A stretch of 64,000 bases of DNA from Martelella mediterranea DSM 17316 (GTDB lineage Bacteria; Pseudomonadota; Alphaproteobacteria; Rhizobiales; Rhizobiaceae), in the NCBI RefSeq assembly GCF_002043005.1, contig NZ_CP020333.1, forward strand, positions 1 to 64,000, written 5' to 3'. The notes under the pieces are model-generated. The model had not been told where the DNA came from. It saw only the letters and a program-made list of their open reading frames with translations, and made no database searches. How positions within the stretch are numbered: position 1 is the stretch's first letter; every line of letters begins with the position of its first letter. Both the position numbers and the translations under genes were made by a program. Shown here piece after piece: positions 36,143 through 45,759 of the stretch.

Positions 36143-37174
36143 ATGAAAGACCATCTCAACTGGGGCATCATCGGCCCAGGCACGATCGCCCGCGCCTTCG
36201 CCGGCGGCCTGCATCATTCGAAAACCGGGCGCCTGACGGCGATCGCCTCGCGCAATCCGCGCCCGGCGCTTGCCGAACACTTCCCGGGTATCCCTTGCTA
36301 CGACGGTTATCAGGCGCTGCTGGATGATGCTGCGATCGATGCTGTCTATATCGCGACGCCACACACAGAGCACGCCGAATGGGCCGTGAAATGCGCTCGC
36401 GCCGGCAAGCATGTGCTTGTCGAAAAGCCGATCACCATCACGGCGGACGAGGCGCGCACCGTCTATGCTGAAGCGGAGCAGGCCGGCGTATTCATGGGCG
36501 AGGCCTATATGTATCGCCTGCATCCGATGACGCAGAAGCTTATCGATCTTGTACGCGACGGTGCGGTCGGAGAGGTTCGGATGATCCGTTCCTCCTTCGG
36601 CTTCGATATCGGCGATGCCGGTCCCGAGCACAGGCTGCTCAATGCCGGGCTCGCCGGCGGCGGCATACTCGATGTCGGCGGCTATCCCGTGTCCATGGCC
36701 CGGCTGATTGCCGGCGCCTCAGCAGGCAGGGACTTTCTCGACCCTGTCAGCCTTTCCGGTTCGGGCCGGATCGGCGCAACCGGGGTAGATGAATGGGCCG
36801 CAGCGATCCTGACCTTTGAAAACGGCATCGTCGCTGAAGTGGCCTGCTCGGTGCAGGTCAATCAGGACAACGTGCTGTGGATCATGGGTAGCGAGGGCCG
36901 GATCGCGGTCAGCGATTTCTGGTTCGCCGGCGGCCGCGAAGGCGGAACCGCGACGATCAATCTATACGATCGCGACGGCAATCACACAGCGCTCCCCTTT
37001 ACCGATGATGGCTGGCTTTACGCCTACGAGGCCGATGCTGTGCATGCTGCAATTGCATCGGGCGGAACCGGTTTTTCAGCCCCTGGAATGAGCCGGGCGG
37101 AGAGCATTGCCAATATGGAGGTGATGGACCAGTGGCGTCAGGCCATCGACCTCAGATTTCCGTTCGAGGGCTAA
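36143..37174 (+). CDS. Gfo/Idh/MocA-family oxidoreductase
   Basis: NAD(P)-dependent dehydrogenase of 343 residues. The Rossmann motif GIIGPGTIARAF is at the N terminus, EKP in HVLVEKPITI near residue 98, and the C-terminal beta-sheet domain GGGILDVGGYPVSMARL carries the usual Asp-Gly-Gly stretch. Last gene of the plus-strand operon. Probable sugar, inositol or deoxysugar dehydrogenase. Together with the Zn-ADH and Dld it gives the operon three oxidoreductases. Confidence 0.9.
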   Translation: MKDHLNWGIIGPGTIARAFAGGLHHSKTGRLTAIASRNPRPALAEHFPGIPCYDGYQALLDDAAIDAVYIATPHTEHAEWAVKCARAGKHVLVEKPITITADEARTVYAEAEQAGVFMGEAYMYRLHPMTQKLIDLVRDGAVGEVRMIRSSFGFDIGDAGPEHRLLNAGLAGGGILDVGGYPVSMARLIAGASAGRDFLDPVSLSGSGRIGATGVDEWAAAILTFENGIVAEVACSVQVNQDNVLWIMGSEGRIAVSDFWFAGGREGGTATINLYDRDGNHTALPFTDDGWLYAYEADAVHAAIASGGTGFSAPGMSRAESIANMEVMDQWRQAIDLRFPFEG

Positions 37175-37251
37175 GATTAAACCAACCCCTATCGCACGGC
37201 CACCGCCCTCTTCAGGAGGATTGAACCTGGGAAGGCGGCCGTCAGGAGCGG

Positions 37252-38406
37252 CTACCAGTTGGTGACAGAGCCGTCGCGGCGTTTGAGGTGAGGGGCTTCC
37301 CACGGTTGGTAGACGGCCTCCTGCAACAGCGCTTCGTCCACTTCGATGCCCAGCCCAGGCCCTTCCGGAATGCGGTAGACGGCGCCTTCGAGCACCGGGC
37401 GTACCGGAAACAGAGTTGCATCGTCGAAACCAAGATGCGTCTCGACCGGGCTCGAACGGGTTTCCAGCCAGGCGAAATTGGCGACGGCTGCGGAAAAGTG
37501 CAGGGTCGCGGCGGTGCAGACGGGGCCGAGCGGATTGTGCGGCATCATGTCGACGTAGTGTGCCTCGCTCCAGCCGGCGACCTTCATTGCCTCCGTCAAT
37601 CCGCCGACATTGCAGACATCGAGGCGGTTGAACTGGTGGATGTCGCGTTCGATATAGGGCAGGAATTGCCATTTGGACGCGAATTCCTCGCCGATGGCGA
37701 ACGGAATATCGGTCATCCGACGAAGGCTTTCATAGGCCTCGGGCGTTTCGTCGCGGATCGGCTCCTCGATGAAATCGAGCGTTCCGGACGGCATCTTCTG
37801 GCAAAAGCTCGCGGCCTCGGCGACGTTCAGCCGATGGTGAAAATCGACACCGAGGACGATCGTGTCGCCCAGGGCCTTGCGGGCCTCGACGCACCAGCGC
37901 GCGGTTTCGGCGATGTGCTCCCGCGGCTCGTAAACTTCCTTCTCCTCGTGTCCCGAGACCGAAAGCCGCATTGCCTTCCACCCCGCCTCCATCAGCGCCT
38001 TCGCCTGCTCGATCATCTCCGGGCCGGGCGCGGCGGAGGTGGTGGCGAATGTCGGGATGAAATTGCGGTTCTTGCCGCCGAGCAGTTCATAGACCGGCAC
38101 GCCGAGCGCCTTGCCCTTGATGTCGTAAAGCGCGATGTCGATGGCGGAGACGGCGGCCTGCAGCACCCGACCGCCTTCGAAATACTGGCTGCGATACATT
38201 TCCTGCCAGAGCGCCGAGATCGCCATCGGGTCACGCCCGACGAGGAAACCGGCATAGTGTTCGATGGCGCCGATCACCGCCATTTCGCGGCCGGAGAGAC
38301 CGCTTTCGCCCCAACCGTAAAGCCCATTGTCGGTCTCGACCTTGACCAGAAGCTGGTTGCGGATGCCGACGCGGGCGGCATAGGGTCGGATTGCAGTAAT
38401 TTTCAT
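37252..38406 (-). CDS. Enolase-superfamily sugar-acid dehydratase (galactonate dehydratase-like)
   Basis: Mandelate racemase/muconate-lactonising-type protein of 384 residues. Metal ligands appear as Asp in LGVDFHHRLN, Glu in LDFIEEPIRDE and Glu in AIGEEFASKW. The His after the first ligand (FHHR) and the C-terminal MMPHNPLGPV His match galactonate/gluconate-type dehydratases. Last gene of the minus-strand operon, nine bases after the ManD-like gene, meeting the plus-strand operon tail to tail. The exact aldonate is not determinable. Confidence 0.88.
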   Translation of the reverse strand: MKITAIRPYAARVGIRNQLLVKVETDNGLYGWGESGLSGREMAVIGAIEHYAGFLVGRDPMAISALWQEMYRSQYFEGGRVLQAAVSAIDIALYDIKGKALGVPVYELLGGKNRNFIPTFATTSAAPGPEMIEQAKALMEAGWKAMRLSVSGHEEKEVYEPREHIAETARWCVEARKALGDTIVLGVDFHHRLNVAEAASFCQKMPSGTLDFIEEPIRDETPEAYESLRRMTDIPFAIGEEFASKWQFLPYIERDIHQFNRLDVCNVGGLTEAMKVAGWSEAHYVDMMPHNPLGPVCTAATLHFSAAVANFAWLETRSSPVETHLGFDDATLFPVRPVLEGAVYRIPEGPGLGIEVDEALLQEAVYQPWEAPHLKRRDGSVTNW

Positions 38407-38415
38407 GGAATTTCC

Positions 38416-39621
38416 TCACCAGTGCCAGAGCGTGCCGTCTTCCAGCCGGTTCACCGGCAGGTAGGAACGCTCGTAGGGGTATCTTGCCGCCAGCGCTTCG
38501 TCGATCTCGACGCCGTGACCGGGTGCGTTTCCGGGGTGGAGATAGCCGTCCTTTGCCGTCCATGCACCGGGGAAGACCTCCAGCGTTTCCGGCAGATAGG
38601 GCGTATACTCCTGAATGCCGAAATTTGGCGCCCAGAGGCCGAGATGCAGGTTCGCCGCAAGGCAGACCGGCGACATGTCCATCGCGCCATGGCAGGCGGT
38701 GCGGACATTGTAGACCGAGGCGAAATCCATGATCCGGCGCAGCGGCGTCACCCCGCCGGCATGCACCGTGGTCATGCGGATGTAGTCGATGAGCTGTTCC
38801 TCGATTAAGAGCCTTGCGTCCCAGATGGTGTTGAACACCTCGCCGACGGCAAGCGGCGTCACGGTGTGCTTGCGGATCAGACGGAAACCCTCCTGATGCT
38901 CGGCCGCGACCGTATCTTCCAGCCAGAACAGCCGGTAGGGCTCGAGGTCCCTGCCAAGACGCGCGGCTTCTAGCGGCGTCAGGCGGTGGTGGGCATCGTG
39001 CAGCAGCTCGACGTCGTCGCCGAGCTTTTCCCGCAGTGCCGCAAACAGCTTTGGGATGTGCCGCAGATATTTCGGCGTCGACCAGACTTCCTCATGCGGC
39101 AGGTTGTTGAGCGCGGCGACGTTGGTCGCCGACTTGTCGGTGCCGTAGACGGCCGGAAGCCCGGGAATGCCGACCTGCGCGCGCACAGCGTGGTAGCCCT
39201 GCTCGATCTTTTCGGCGACCGCCTCAACGGCTTCGGAAATCTCCGTGCCCTGGGCATGAGTGTAGCACAGCATCTTCTCGCGGCTTGCCCCGCCGAGGAG
39301 TTGGTAAAGCGGCATGCCGGCGGCCTTGGCCTTGATGTCCCAGAGCGCGGTGTCGATGCCGGCGATCGCGGCCATGGTGACCGGGCCGCGCCGCCAGTAG
39401 GCGCCCTTGTAGAAATACTGCCACGTGTCTTCGATCCGCGATGGGTCACGGCCGATCAGGATCGGCACCAGATGGTCCTCGAGATAGGCGACGACGGCTT
39501 TTTCGCGACCGTTCAGGGTGGCGTCGCCGATGCCGGTGAGGCCCTCGTCGGTGAAGATTTTGACGGTGACGAAGTTGCGTCCGGGGGAGCTGACGATGAC
39601 TTTGACGTCGGTGATTTTCAT
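38416..39621 (-). CDS. manD: D-mannonate dehydratase-family protein (ManD/RspA-like)
   Basis: Enolase-superfamily protein of 401 residues matching the ManD layout: [60 protein letters not shown] and the C-terminal EVFPGAW...GHGVEIDE. Metal ligands: Asp in LLHDAHHRL, Glu in WLEDTV, Glu in VGEVFNT. ManD enzymes dehydrate D-mannonate and/or D-gluconate; many members have low activity. The start is set at 39621; the longer frame upstream has no homology. It lies 13 bases after the transporter ATPase gene. Confidence 0.88.
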   Translation of the reverse strand: MKITDVKVIVSSPGRNFVTVKIFTDEGLTGIGDATLNGREKAVVAYLEDHLVPILIGRDPSRIEDTWQYFYKGAYWRRGPVTMAAIAGIDTALWDIKAKAAGMPLYQLLGGASREKMLCYTHAQGTEISEAVEAVAEKIEQGYHAVRAQVGIPGLPAVYGTDKSATNVAALNNLPHEEVWSTPKYLRHIPKLFAALREKLGDDVELLHDAHHRLTPLEAARLGRDLEPYRLFWLEDTVAAEHQEGFRLIRKHTVTPLAVGEVFNTIWDARLLIEEQLIDYIRMTTVHAGGVTPLRRIMDFASVYNVRTACHGAMDMSPVCLAANLHLGLWAPNFGIQEYTPYLPETLEVFPGAWTAKDGYLHPGNAPGHGVEIDEALAARYPYERSYLPVNRLEDGTLWHW

Positions 39622-39634
39622 GCTTGTTGTCCGT

Positions 39635-41320
39635 TTATGGAGCCGCCGTTTCGGCGACATATCTGAACCGGTCGCGCAGCCTCGGATGGCGGGGATCGGG
39701 ATTGGGAATGGCGGAAAGCAGCGCCTGGGTGTAGCGGTGTTGCGGATCATTGACGACCTGTTCGGTCCCCCCGGTCTCGACGATCTGGCCGCGATACATC
39801 ACGGCCACCCGGTCGCACATGTAGCGGATCACCGACATGTCATGGGAGATGAAGATGTAGGAGAGGCCCATCTCGTCCTGGAGTTGCATCATCAGGTCGA
39901 GCATCTGCGAACGCAGCGACACGTCGAGCGCCGAGGTCGCCTCGTCGGCGATGATCAGCCGCGGTTTGACCGATATGGCACGGGCGATGCCGATGCGCTG
40001 GCGCTGGCCACCGGAAAAGGCATGCGGATAGCGCTCGCGCCAGGAAGGCTCCAGCCCGACCTGTTCCATCAGCCGGCAGACCTCGTCTTCCCGCTCCTTG
40101 CCGCGCATGCCTGCCAGTCTCAGCGGCTCGGCGATGATCTCTCCCACGGTCTTGCGGGGGCTGAGCGAGCCGACGGGGTCCTGAAAGATCATCCGGATTT
40201 CGCGGCGAATCGATTTCAGCTTTGCGCTGCTTGCACCCAGCACCTCATCGATTTGGCCGTCGGCGCGGCGGAATTCGACGCACCCGGCATCGGGTTCATA
40301 GATGCGCAGCAGGCAGCGGCCCATCGTGGTCTTGCCGGATCCGCTCTCGCCGACGATGCCGAGCGTCTCGCCGGAGCGGACCGTCAGTGACACATTGTCG
40401 ACCGCCGTCAGACCGTTGGGGAAGGTTAGCGTCATGTCCTTGACGGCGAGCAGCGGGGCGTCGTCCGTCGGTAGCGGATCGCGCTTCAGCCGGATCTCGG
40501 CCTTCTGCTCGAGCTTGACCACAGAACCGATAAGGTCGCGGGTATAATCGTCCTGGGGCGCATGGAATATCTGCTCGACCGGGCCGCTCTCGCGCACCTT
40601 GCCGCGATACATCACCAGCACGTCGTCGGCGATTTCGGCGACCACGCCCATGTCGTGGGTGATGAAGATCACCGCCATGCCATGGGCCTTCTGCAGTCTG
40701 CGGATCAGGTCGAGGATTTCCGCTTGGGTGGTGACATCGAGCGCCGTCGTCGGCTCGTCGGCGATCAGCAGATGCGGGTTGCAGGCGAGCGCCATCGCGA
40801 TCATGACCCGCTGGCGCATGCCGCCGGAAAACTCGAACGTGTAGCGGTCGATCGCCGTTTCCGGGTTCGGAATTTCCACCTGCTTCAGGAGCTCGATGAC
40901 GCGCAGGCGCTCGTCGACGCGCGAGATCCTCTCGTGGATGCGCAACGCCTCGCCGATCTGGTCGCCGACCCGGTGAACCGGCGAGAGCGAACTCATCGGC
41001 TCCTGGAAGATCATCGCGATCTCCTTGCCGCGAATGTCGCGGATGGCGCGGCCGCGCGGATCGAGCGTCGCGATATCGACGGTCGAGCCATCGGCGCGGG
41101 TGAAGTGGATGGCGCCACTGTCGATGCGGCCGGGATAGTCGATGATCTGCAGGATCGAGCGGGCGGTGACCGACTTGCCCGAGCCGCTTTCCCCGACGAT
41201 CGCCAGCGTGCGGCCGCGTTCGAGCGTGAAGGAGACATCGTCGACCGCCTTGAACACGCCGCGTCGCGTCGGAAACGAGGTCTTCAGGTTCTCGACCTTC
41301 AGGATGGTGTTGTCGCTCAT
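39635..41320 (-). CDS. Fused two-domain ABC importer ATPase (DppD-DppF type)
   Basis: Protein of 561 residues with two ABC cassettes. The first has Walker [12 protein letters not shown] near residue 43 and signature [16 protein letters not shown]; the second has [11 protein letters not shown] near residue 325 and [14 protein letters not shown]. Each is followed by a Walker B ([24 protein letters not shown]). It powers the adjoining Dpp-type importer. ATG 41320 overlaps the upstream permease stop by four bases; the longer upstream frame is spurious. Confidence 0.93.
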   Translation of the reverse strand: MSDNTILKVENLKTSFPTRRGVFKAVDDVSFTLERGRTLAIVGESGSGKSVTARSILQIIDYPGRIDSGAIHFTRADGSTVDIATLDPRGRAIRDIRGKEIAMIFQEPMSSLSPVHRVGDQIGEALRIHERISRVDERLRVIELLKQVEIPNPETAIDRYTFEFSGGMRQRVMIAMALACNPHLLIADEPTTALDVTTQAEILDLIRRLQKAHGMAVIFITHDMGVVAEIADDVLVMYRGKVRESGPVEQIFHAPQDDYTRDLIGSVVKLEQKAEIRLKRDPLPTDDAPLLAVKDMTLTFPNGLTAVDNVSLTVRSGETLGIVGESGSGKTTMGRCLLRIYEPDAGCVEFRRADGQIDEVLGASSAKLKSIRREIRMIFQDPVGSLSPRKTVGEIIAEPLRLAGMRGKEREDEVCRLMEQVGLEPSWRERYPHAFSGGQRQRIGIARAISVKPRLIIADEATSALDVSLRSQMLDLMMQLQDEMGLSYIFISHDMSVIRYMCDRVAVMYRGQIVETGGTEQVVNDPQHRYTQALLSAIPNPDPRHPRLRDRFRYVAETAAP

Positions 41321-42462
41321 GAGGTCGCTCCATAGGGATCGGCGGCATCGCGCAGGCCATCGCCGAGGAAGTTCAGGGCCAGCACGGCGATGACGATCGC
41401 GGCGGCGGGCGTGAACAAGAGCCATGGCGCCTGCGCGACCGCGCGGATGTTCTGAGCCTCCTGCAAGAGCGTGCCCCAGGAGATGATCGGCGGCTGGAGT
41501 CCGATGCCGAGGAAGGAGAGCGCCGTTTCGGCGAGGATCATGGTCGGGATGGCAAGCGTCAGCGTCGCGATGATGTGGCTGATGAAGGAGGGAACGAGAT
41601 GATGAAAGATGATCGCGATTTCGCCCATGCCGTCGAGCCTCGCGGCGGTGACGAAATCCTCGTTGCGCATCGACAGGAACTTGCCCCGCACCTCGCGGGC
41701 AAGCGCAGTCCAGCCGATCAGCGAGACGATCAGGGTAATGAAGAAATAGGTCCGAAGCGGTGGCCAGCCAACCGGAATGGCGGCCGCCAGCCCCATCCAC
41801 AGCGGGATGGTCGGGATCGAGCGGAGCAGCTCGATGATGCGCTGGATGACGACATCGGTGAAGCCGCCAAAGAAGCCCGAGATACCGCCGATGGTGACGC
41901 CGAGGATAAGGCTCAGGAAAACGCCGACGAGGCCGATCGAGAGCGATATCTGTGCACCGTAGATCACCCGCGAGAAGATGTCGCGCCCAAGCCTGTCTGC
42001 CCCGAAAAGGTAGAGACTATCACCGCGCTTGGGGTCGTTTATGCCGAACAGCCGGGTTTCAACGGTCAGGAATCCCAACAGCGTATAGGGCTCGGACGGT
42101 GCCAGGAAATCGATGAACACCGGATGATCGGCATCATGGGTGAATTCCCGACGCATGGATTCCTTGTTGAGCGTCATTTCGAGCCCCGAGACATGCGGCG
42201 CGAAGCGGCCGTCGTAGAAAAGCGAGACGGACTGCGGTGGCGCATAGGTGAAACGGGCATTGGTTTCGTTCGGGTCGAACGGCGCGATGAACTGAGCAAA
42301 GGCCGCGATCAGATAGAGCGCGATCACGACGATCAGGCTGACCACGGCGAGGCGATGGCGCCGGAAGCGCAGCCAGAACAGTTTCCACTGGCCGGCGACC
42401 GCGAGTTCGTTGGCGCGCGGATCGCGAAGGACATCCGCTGCGGGAGTGGCTGTGTCGGTCAT
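41317..42462 (-). CDS. ABC importer permease (DppC-like)
   Basis: Permease of 381 residues with six predicted spans, an N-terminal cytosolic tail (WKLFWLRFRRHRLAVVSL) and a long periplasmic loop typical of this subtype. The EAA-like loop is in DFVTAARLDGMGEIAIIFHHL. It overlaps both neighbours by four bases. Confidence 0.92.
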   Translation of the reverse strand: MTDTATPAADVLRDPRANELAVAGQWKLFWLRFRRHRLAVVSLIVVIALYLIAAFAQFIAPFDPNETNARFTYAPPQSVSLFYDGRFAPHVSGLEMTLNKESMRREFTHDADHPVFIDFLAPSEPYTLLGFLTVETRLFGINDPKRGDSLYLFGADRLGRDIFSRVIYGAQISLSIGLVGVFLSLILGVTIGGISGFFGGFTDVVIQRIIELLRSIPTIPLWMGLAAAIPVGWPPLRTYFFITLIVSLIGWTALAREVRGKFLSMRNEDFVTAARLDGMGEIAIIFHHLVPSFISHIIATLTLAIPTMILAETALSFLGIGLQPPIISWGTLLQEAQNIRAVAQAPWLLFTPAAAIVIAVLALNFLGDGLRDAADPYGATS

Positions 42463-43445
42463 TGCAGTCTGATCCTAGGGTCGGCGATTGCCAGGAGAAT
42501 GTCGGAGACCAGCGTTCCGATGATGGTCAGGACCGAGATCAACAGGATGAGCGATCCGGCGAGATACATGTCCTGGGCGAGTAGCGAGCGCAGAAGCAGC
42601 GGCCCTGTGGTAGGCAGGCTCATGACCACGGAAACCAGGATCTCGGTCGACACGGCGGCGGGCAGGATCCAGCCGAGCGCCGAGATCAGTGGGTTGAGCG
42701 CGATACGCACCGGATAGCGCATCAGCAGCTGGAATTCAGAAACACCCTTGGCACGCGCGGTGGTGACGTAGGGCTTGCGCAGCTCATCAAGAAGGTTGGC
42801 GCGCATGATCCTGACGAGGGCGGCAAGCGAGCCCGTGCCGATCGCGAAGACGGGCAGCCAGACATGCTTGGCGAAGTCCCAAAGCTTGGCGCAGCTCCAC
42901 GGCGCATCAATGTAGGCCGGTGAGAACAGCCCGCCGACACTCTGTCCGAACCAGGACGACATCGCATACATCAGCGCCAGCGCCAGCACGAAATTCGGCA
43001 GCGCCAGGAACACGAAGGCTATGAAGGTGGCGGCGTAGTCGGCGATCGAGTACTGGCGCACGGCCGACAGAATGCCGATCGGCACGGCGATCACCCAGGA
43101 GAAGATCAGCGTCAGGAAGGCGAGCAGGAACGAGAAACCGAGCCGCGACCAGATCAGGTCGGAGACCGGCTTGCCGTATTCGAATGACATGCCGAAGTCA
43201 CCGCGGGTCAGAATACCCCATATCCACTTGTAGTACTGGATGTAGATCGGCTGATCGAGGCCGTAGCGTTCGCGCATGGCGGCGACCGTGCCGGCTTCCA
43301 CCGCGCCACCCTGGCTCGCCCAGTCGGCCATTAGCGTGGTGAGGTAATCACCGGGCGGAAGCTGGATGATGATGAAGGCGATGATCGACACTGCAAACAG
43401 TGTCGGGACGGCGTAGAGCAGCCGTTTTGCCAGAAAAGTGAGCAT
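42459..43445 (-). CDS. ABC importer permease (DppB-like)
   Basis: Permease of 328 residues with six spans; begins MLTFLAKRLLYAVPTLFAVS, the usual DppB opening. The EAA-like loop is YVTTARAKGVSEFQLLMRY. It follows the binding-protein gene after a 132-base gap containing two strong hairpins. Confidence 0.92.
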   Translation of the reverse strand: MLTFLAKRLLYAVPTLFAVSIIAFIIIQLPPGDYLTTLMADWASQGGAVEAGTVAAMRERYGLDQPIYIQYYKWIWGILTRGDFGMSFEYGKPVSDLIWSRLGFSFLLAFLTLIFSWVIAVPIGILSAVRQYSIADYAATFIAFVFLALPNFVLALALMYAMSSWFGQSVGGLFSPAYIDAPWSCAKLWDFAKHVWLPVFAIGTGSLAALVRIMRANLLDELRKPYVTTARAKGVSEFQLLMRYPVRIALNPLISALGWILPAAVSTEILVSVVMSLPTTGPLLLRSLLAQDMYLAGSLILLISVLTIIGTLVSDILLAIADPRIRLQ

Positions 43446-43500
43446 GATGGTGTGTCCCTGGAACAGGCAAGAGCCTCAGGCAGCCTCGGCCTTATCTTCG

Positions 43501-43565
43501 CCCCGGCGACGCGAGGGCGCCGCCGGGGAAATGCCGGGCAGGCGACAGGAGGAGGTGTCGCCTGC
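43501..43565 (-). promoter_or_regulatory. Two stable hairpins between binding-protein and permease genes
   Basis: CCCCGGCG (43501-43508) pairs with CGCCGGGG (43521-43528), and GCAGGCGACA (43538-43547) pairs with TGTCGCCTGC (43556-43565), a perfect 10-bp stem with an eight-base loop. Hairpins at this place in ABC operons usually protect the binding-protein mRNA and reduce permease expression. No T-run, so not a full terminator. Confidence 0.65.
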
Positions 43566-43577
43566 AGTGGCCGGCCT

Positions 43578-45503
43578 TTATTCGCCGTCGTCGAAATACC
43601 ACTGGCTCAGCGTCGGGGCCGGATGCCAGAGGATGCCGTTGATCGGAATGCCGTCATAGACATTCTTCAGGTCGTTGGAGACCATCATGTATTTCGGTTC
43701 CGGGCTGACGATGCCGATATTGAGGAAGGCGTTGGCGGAAAGTTCGAGAAATTCCTCCATGCGCGCCTTGCGATCTTCATCGCTCACGGCCTCGTTCACC
43801 TTGTCATAGGCCGCCATCAGTTCCTTGACGTTTTCCGGCGGTTCCTCGCCCTTGGCATGGTCCGAATACCAATCCGACCATTTGGTCGCGAAGAAGATGT
43901 CGGCATGCTGGAACGGCATGTAGCATCTTACGTCGGTATAGACTTCGGAGAGCCCGCCGACGCAATTCCAGATATAGGCGTCCTGCTCGTTGGCGCTCCA
44001 CATGGTGTTGAGGCGCGCGCGGTCGGTGGTGCGGATCTGGATGTCGAGGCCGACATCGGCGGCGTATTCCTGCACCATCTGCATGACGTCCGGATAGGAC
44101 AGACCGAAGACGTCGGACACCATGAAGTTGATGGTGAAGCGATTGCCGTCGGGGCCGAGGCGGAAGCCTTCGCCGTCCTTTTCAGGCATGATCTGGTCCA
44201 GCATCTCGTTGGCGAGATCGGGATCATACTCGGTGTATTGGGTGGCCTGGGTCTCGTTGTAGAGTTCGTGCGAAGGCTGCACCGCAACCTGGGCCGGCCG
44301 GCCCTGACCCACATAGATCAGGTCGATGATGTCCTGACGATCGATCGCATGGCTGAGCGCGATGCGGAAGTCCTTGTTGTTAAAGATCTCGTGCTTGACC
44401 GGATCATCGGTGTTGAGGTTCAGCAGAAGAACCGCATCGTTGGCGGGCAGGTCCTGAACATCGATGAAGTGGTAATTGCCGCTTTCCTGGCCATCATAAA
44501 GAACAGAACGGAAGGTGGCGTTGTTGATGTGGCGGAAGGCGAAATCGAACTCGCCCGAGGTCATCTTCAGCACCATGAGCTGCGGATCGTCGACCTTCGC
44601 CCAAGTCACGTTATCGATATAGGGAAGCTGGTTGCCGTCCGGATCGACCTTCCAATAATAGGGGTTGCGGGTCACCGCCACGCGCTCGCCGTCGGCATAG
44701 GGCACCGTCAGGATCCACGGGTTCATGGTCGGAAGGTCGACATTCTGCCAATAGGCCGGCTGGAAGGTCAGCGAGACCTTGGAGTTGAACAGCGACACCC
44801 AATCATTGGCGGCCGGATTTTCGTCCAGAAGCGCCGGAATGCCTTCGGCATTATACTTTTCGTGGAACTGCTTGAGGTAGTGCTTCGGGAAGATCACCGG
44901 CTGGTGGCCCTGGCCATAGGCAAGCTGCTGCAGGAACAGGCCATAGGGCACGGCGAATTTGAACTCGACAGTGTCGTCGTCGATTTTGGTGACCTTCACC
45001 GGCTCGCCGCCGGCAACAAAGCTCGAGCTCTTGGAAGGCGTCAGCGACTCGTTCATGAACACGTCTTCGTACCAGAACATGATGTCGTCGACGGTGAAGG
45101 GCTCGCCATCTGACCATTTCAGGCCCTTGCGCAGCTTGATCGTGTAAGTCGTCGCGTCTTCTGAGACGGTGACCTCTTCGGCCAGCGACGGTTCGATCTT
45201 TTCCCAGGCCGGGTCCCACCGCACCAGAAGCTCGTTTGCGACCGTGCGGGTCAGATTGTAATGGTCGCCATTGGCGAGAATGGTGGTGCGCAGCGTGCCG
45301 CCGTAATCGCCGATGGAATCGACCATGGTCTCGACATAGGGGTTCTCCGGCAGGCGTTCGGCGACCGGCGGCAGCGTGCCATCGGCAACCTTTTCATCCA
45401 ACATAGGTGCCTGGTGATAATCCACCGCGCCCGCCGCGCTTGCAAACGCCAGCGCCAGAGCCGTCGACAATGCGGCTCGCTTCAGTGCTTTCGACAGAAT
45501 CAT
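43578..45503 (-). CDS. ABC importer family 5 substrate-binding protein
   Basis: Binding protein of 641 residues of the oligopeptide/oligosaccharide class 5. The signal peptide is KRAALSTALALAFASAAGA, cleaved near residue 26. KLRKGLKWSDGEPFTVDDI is the family signature. The start at 45503 is chosen because GGGAGGAAAC is directly upstream. It is longer than Dpp-type proteins (about 530), as are class 5 proteins that bind oligosaccharides. First gene of a six-gene operon ending in two sugar-acid dehydratases, which argues for an oligosaccharide or sugar-acid ligand rather than peptide. Confidence 0.9.
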   Translation of the reverse strand: MILSKALKRAALSTALALAFASAAGAVDYHQAPMLDEKVADGTLPPVAERLPENPYVETMVDSIGDYGGTLRTTILANGDHYNLTRTVANELLVRWDPAWEKIEPSLAEEVTVSEDATTYTIKLRKGLKWSDGEPFTVDDIMFWYEDVFMNESLTPSKSSSFVAGGEPVKVTKIDDDTVEFKFAVPYGLFLQQLAYGQGHQPVIFPKHYLKQFHEKYNAEGIPALLDENPAANDWVSLFNSKVSLTFQPAYWQNVDLPTMNPWILTVPYADGERVAVTRNPYYWKVDPDGNQLPYIDNVTWAKVDDPQLMVLKMTSGEFDFAFRHINNATFRSVLYDGQESGNYHFIDVQDLPANDAVLLLNLNTDDPVKHEIFNNKDFRIALSHAIDRQDIIDLIYVGQGRPAQVAVQPSHELYNETQATQYTEYDPDLANEMLDQIMPEKDGEGFRLGPDGNRFTINFMVSDVFGLSYPDVMQMVQEYAADVGLDIQIRTTDRARLNTMWSANEQDAYIWNCVGGLSEVYTDVRCYMPFQHADIFFATKWSDWYSDHAKGEEPPENVKELMAAYDKVNEAVSDEDRKARMEEFLELSANAFLNIGIVSPEPKYMMVSNDLKNVYDGIPINGILWHPAPTLSQWYFDDGE

Positions 45504-45655
45504 GTTTCCTCCCGCCCCTTTCAAAGGGCCAATCGGTTTTCACGGCCGGGGCCGCTTTCCGTAATGCGTCTTTTTCGCTGCATGGGCTCCCGGTCCAGAT
45601 GCAGACAACGAAGGATGCTCCCCATCGCTTCGTTACGCGAAATCGACCATATCGT

Positions 45656-45669
45656 ACATTATATGTCAA
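45656..45669. promoter_or_regulatory. Operator/promoter candidate between GntR gene and importer operon
   Basis: ACAT-TAT-ATGT (45656-45666) is an 11-bp perfect palindrome overlapping a minus-strand TTGACA (45669-45664) that points toward the importer operon. A matching -10 is weak (TCGATT, 45646-45641). Plausible site for the divergent GntR regulator. Confidence 0.42.
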
Positions 45670-45759
45670 TTATGATGCGTTATTTAATTTGATATCGTCC
45701 ATTGTCGACCCTGATCGGTTTCAGTAAATTGACGGCGACGAAACAAACGGGGCCGATGG

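Noticed and set aside
37288..38808. 506-codon plus-strand open frame
   Set aside because: Spans antisense across two dehydratase genes; not a real gene.
43452..45113. 553-codon plus-strand open frame
   Set aside because: Antisense shadow of the class 5 binding protein.
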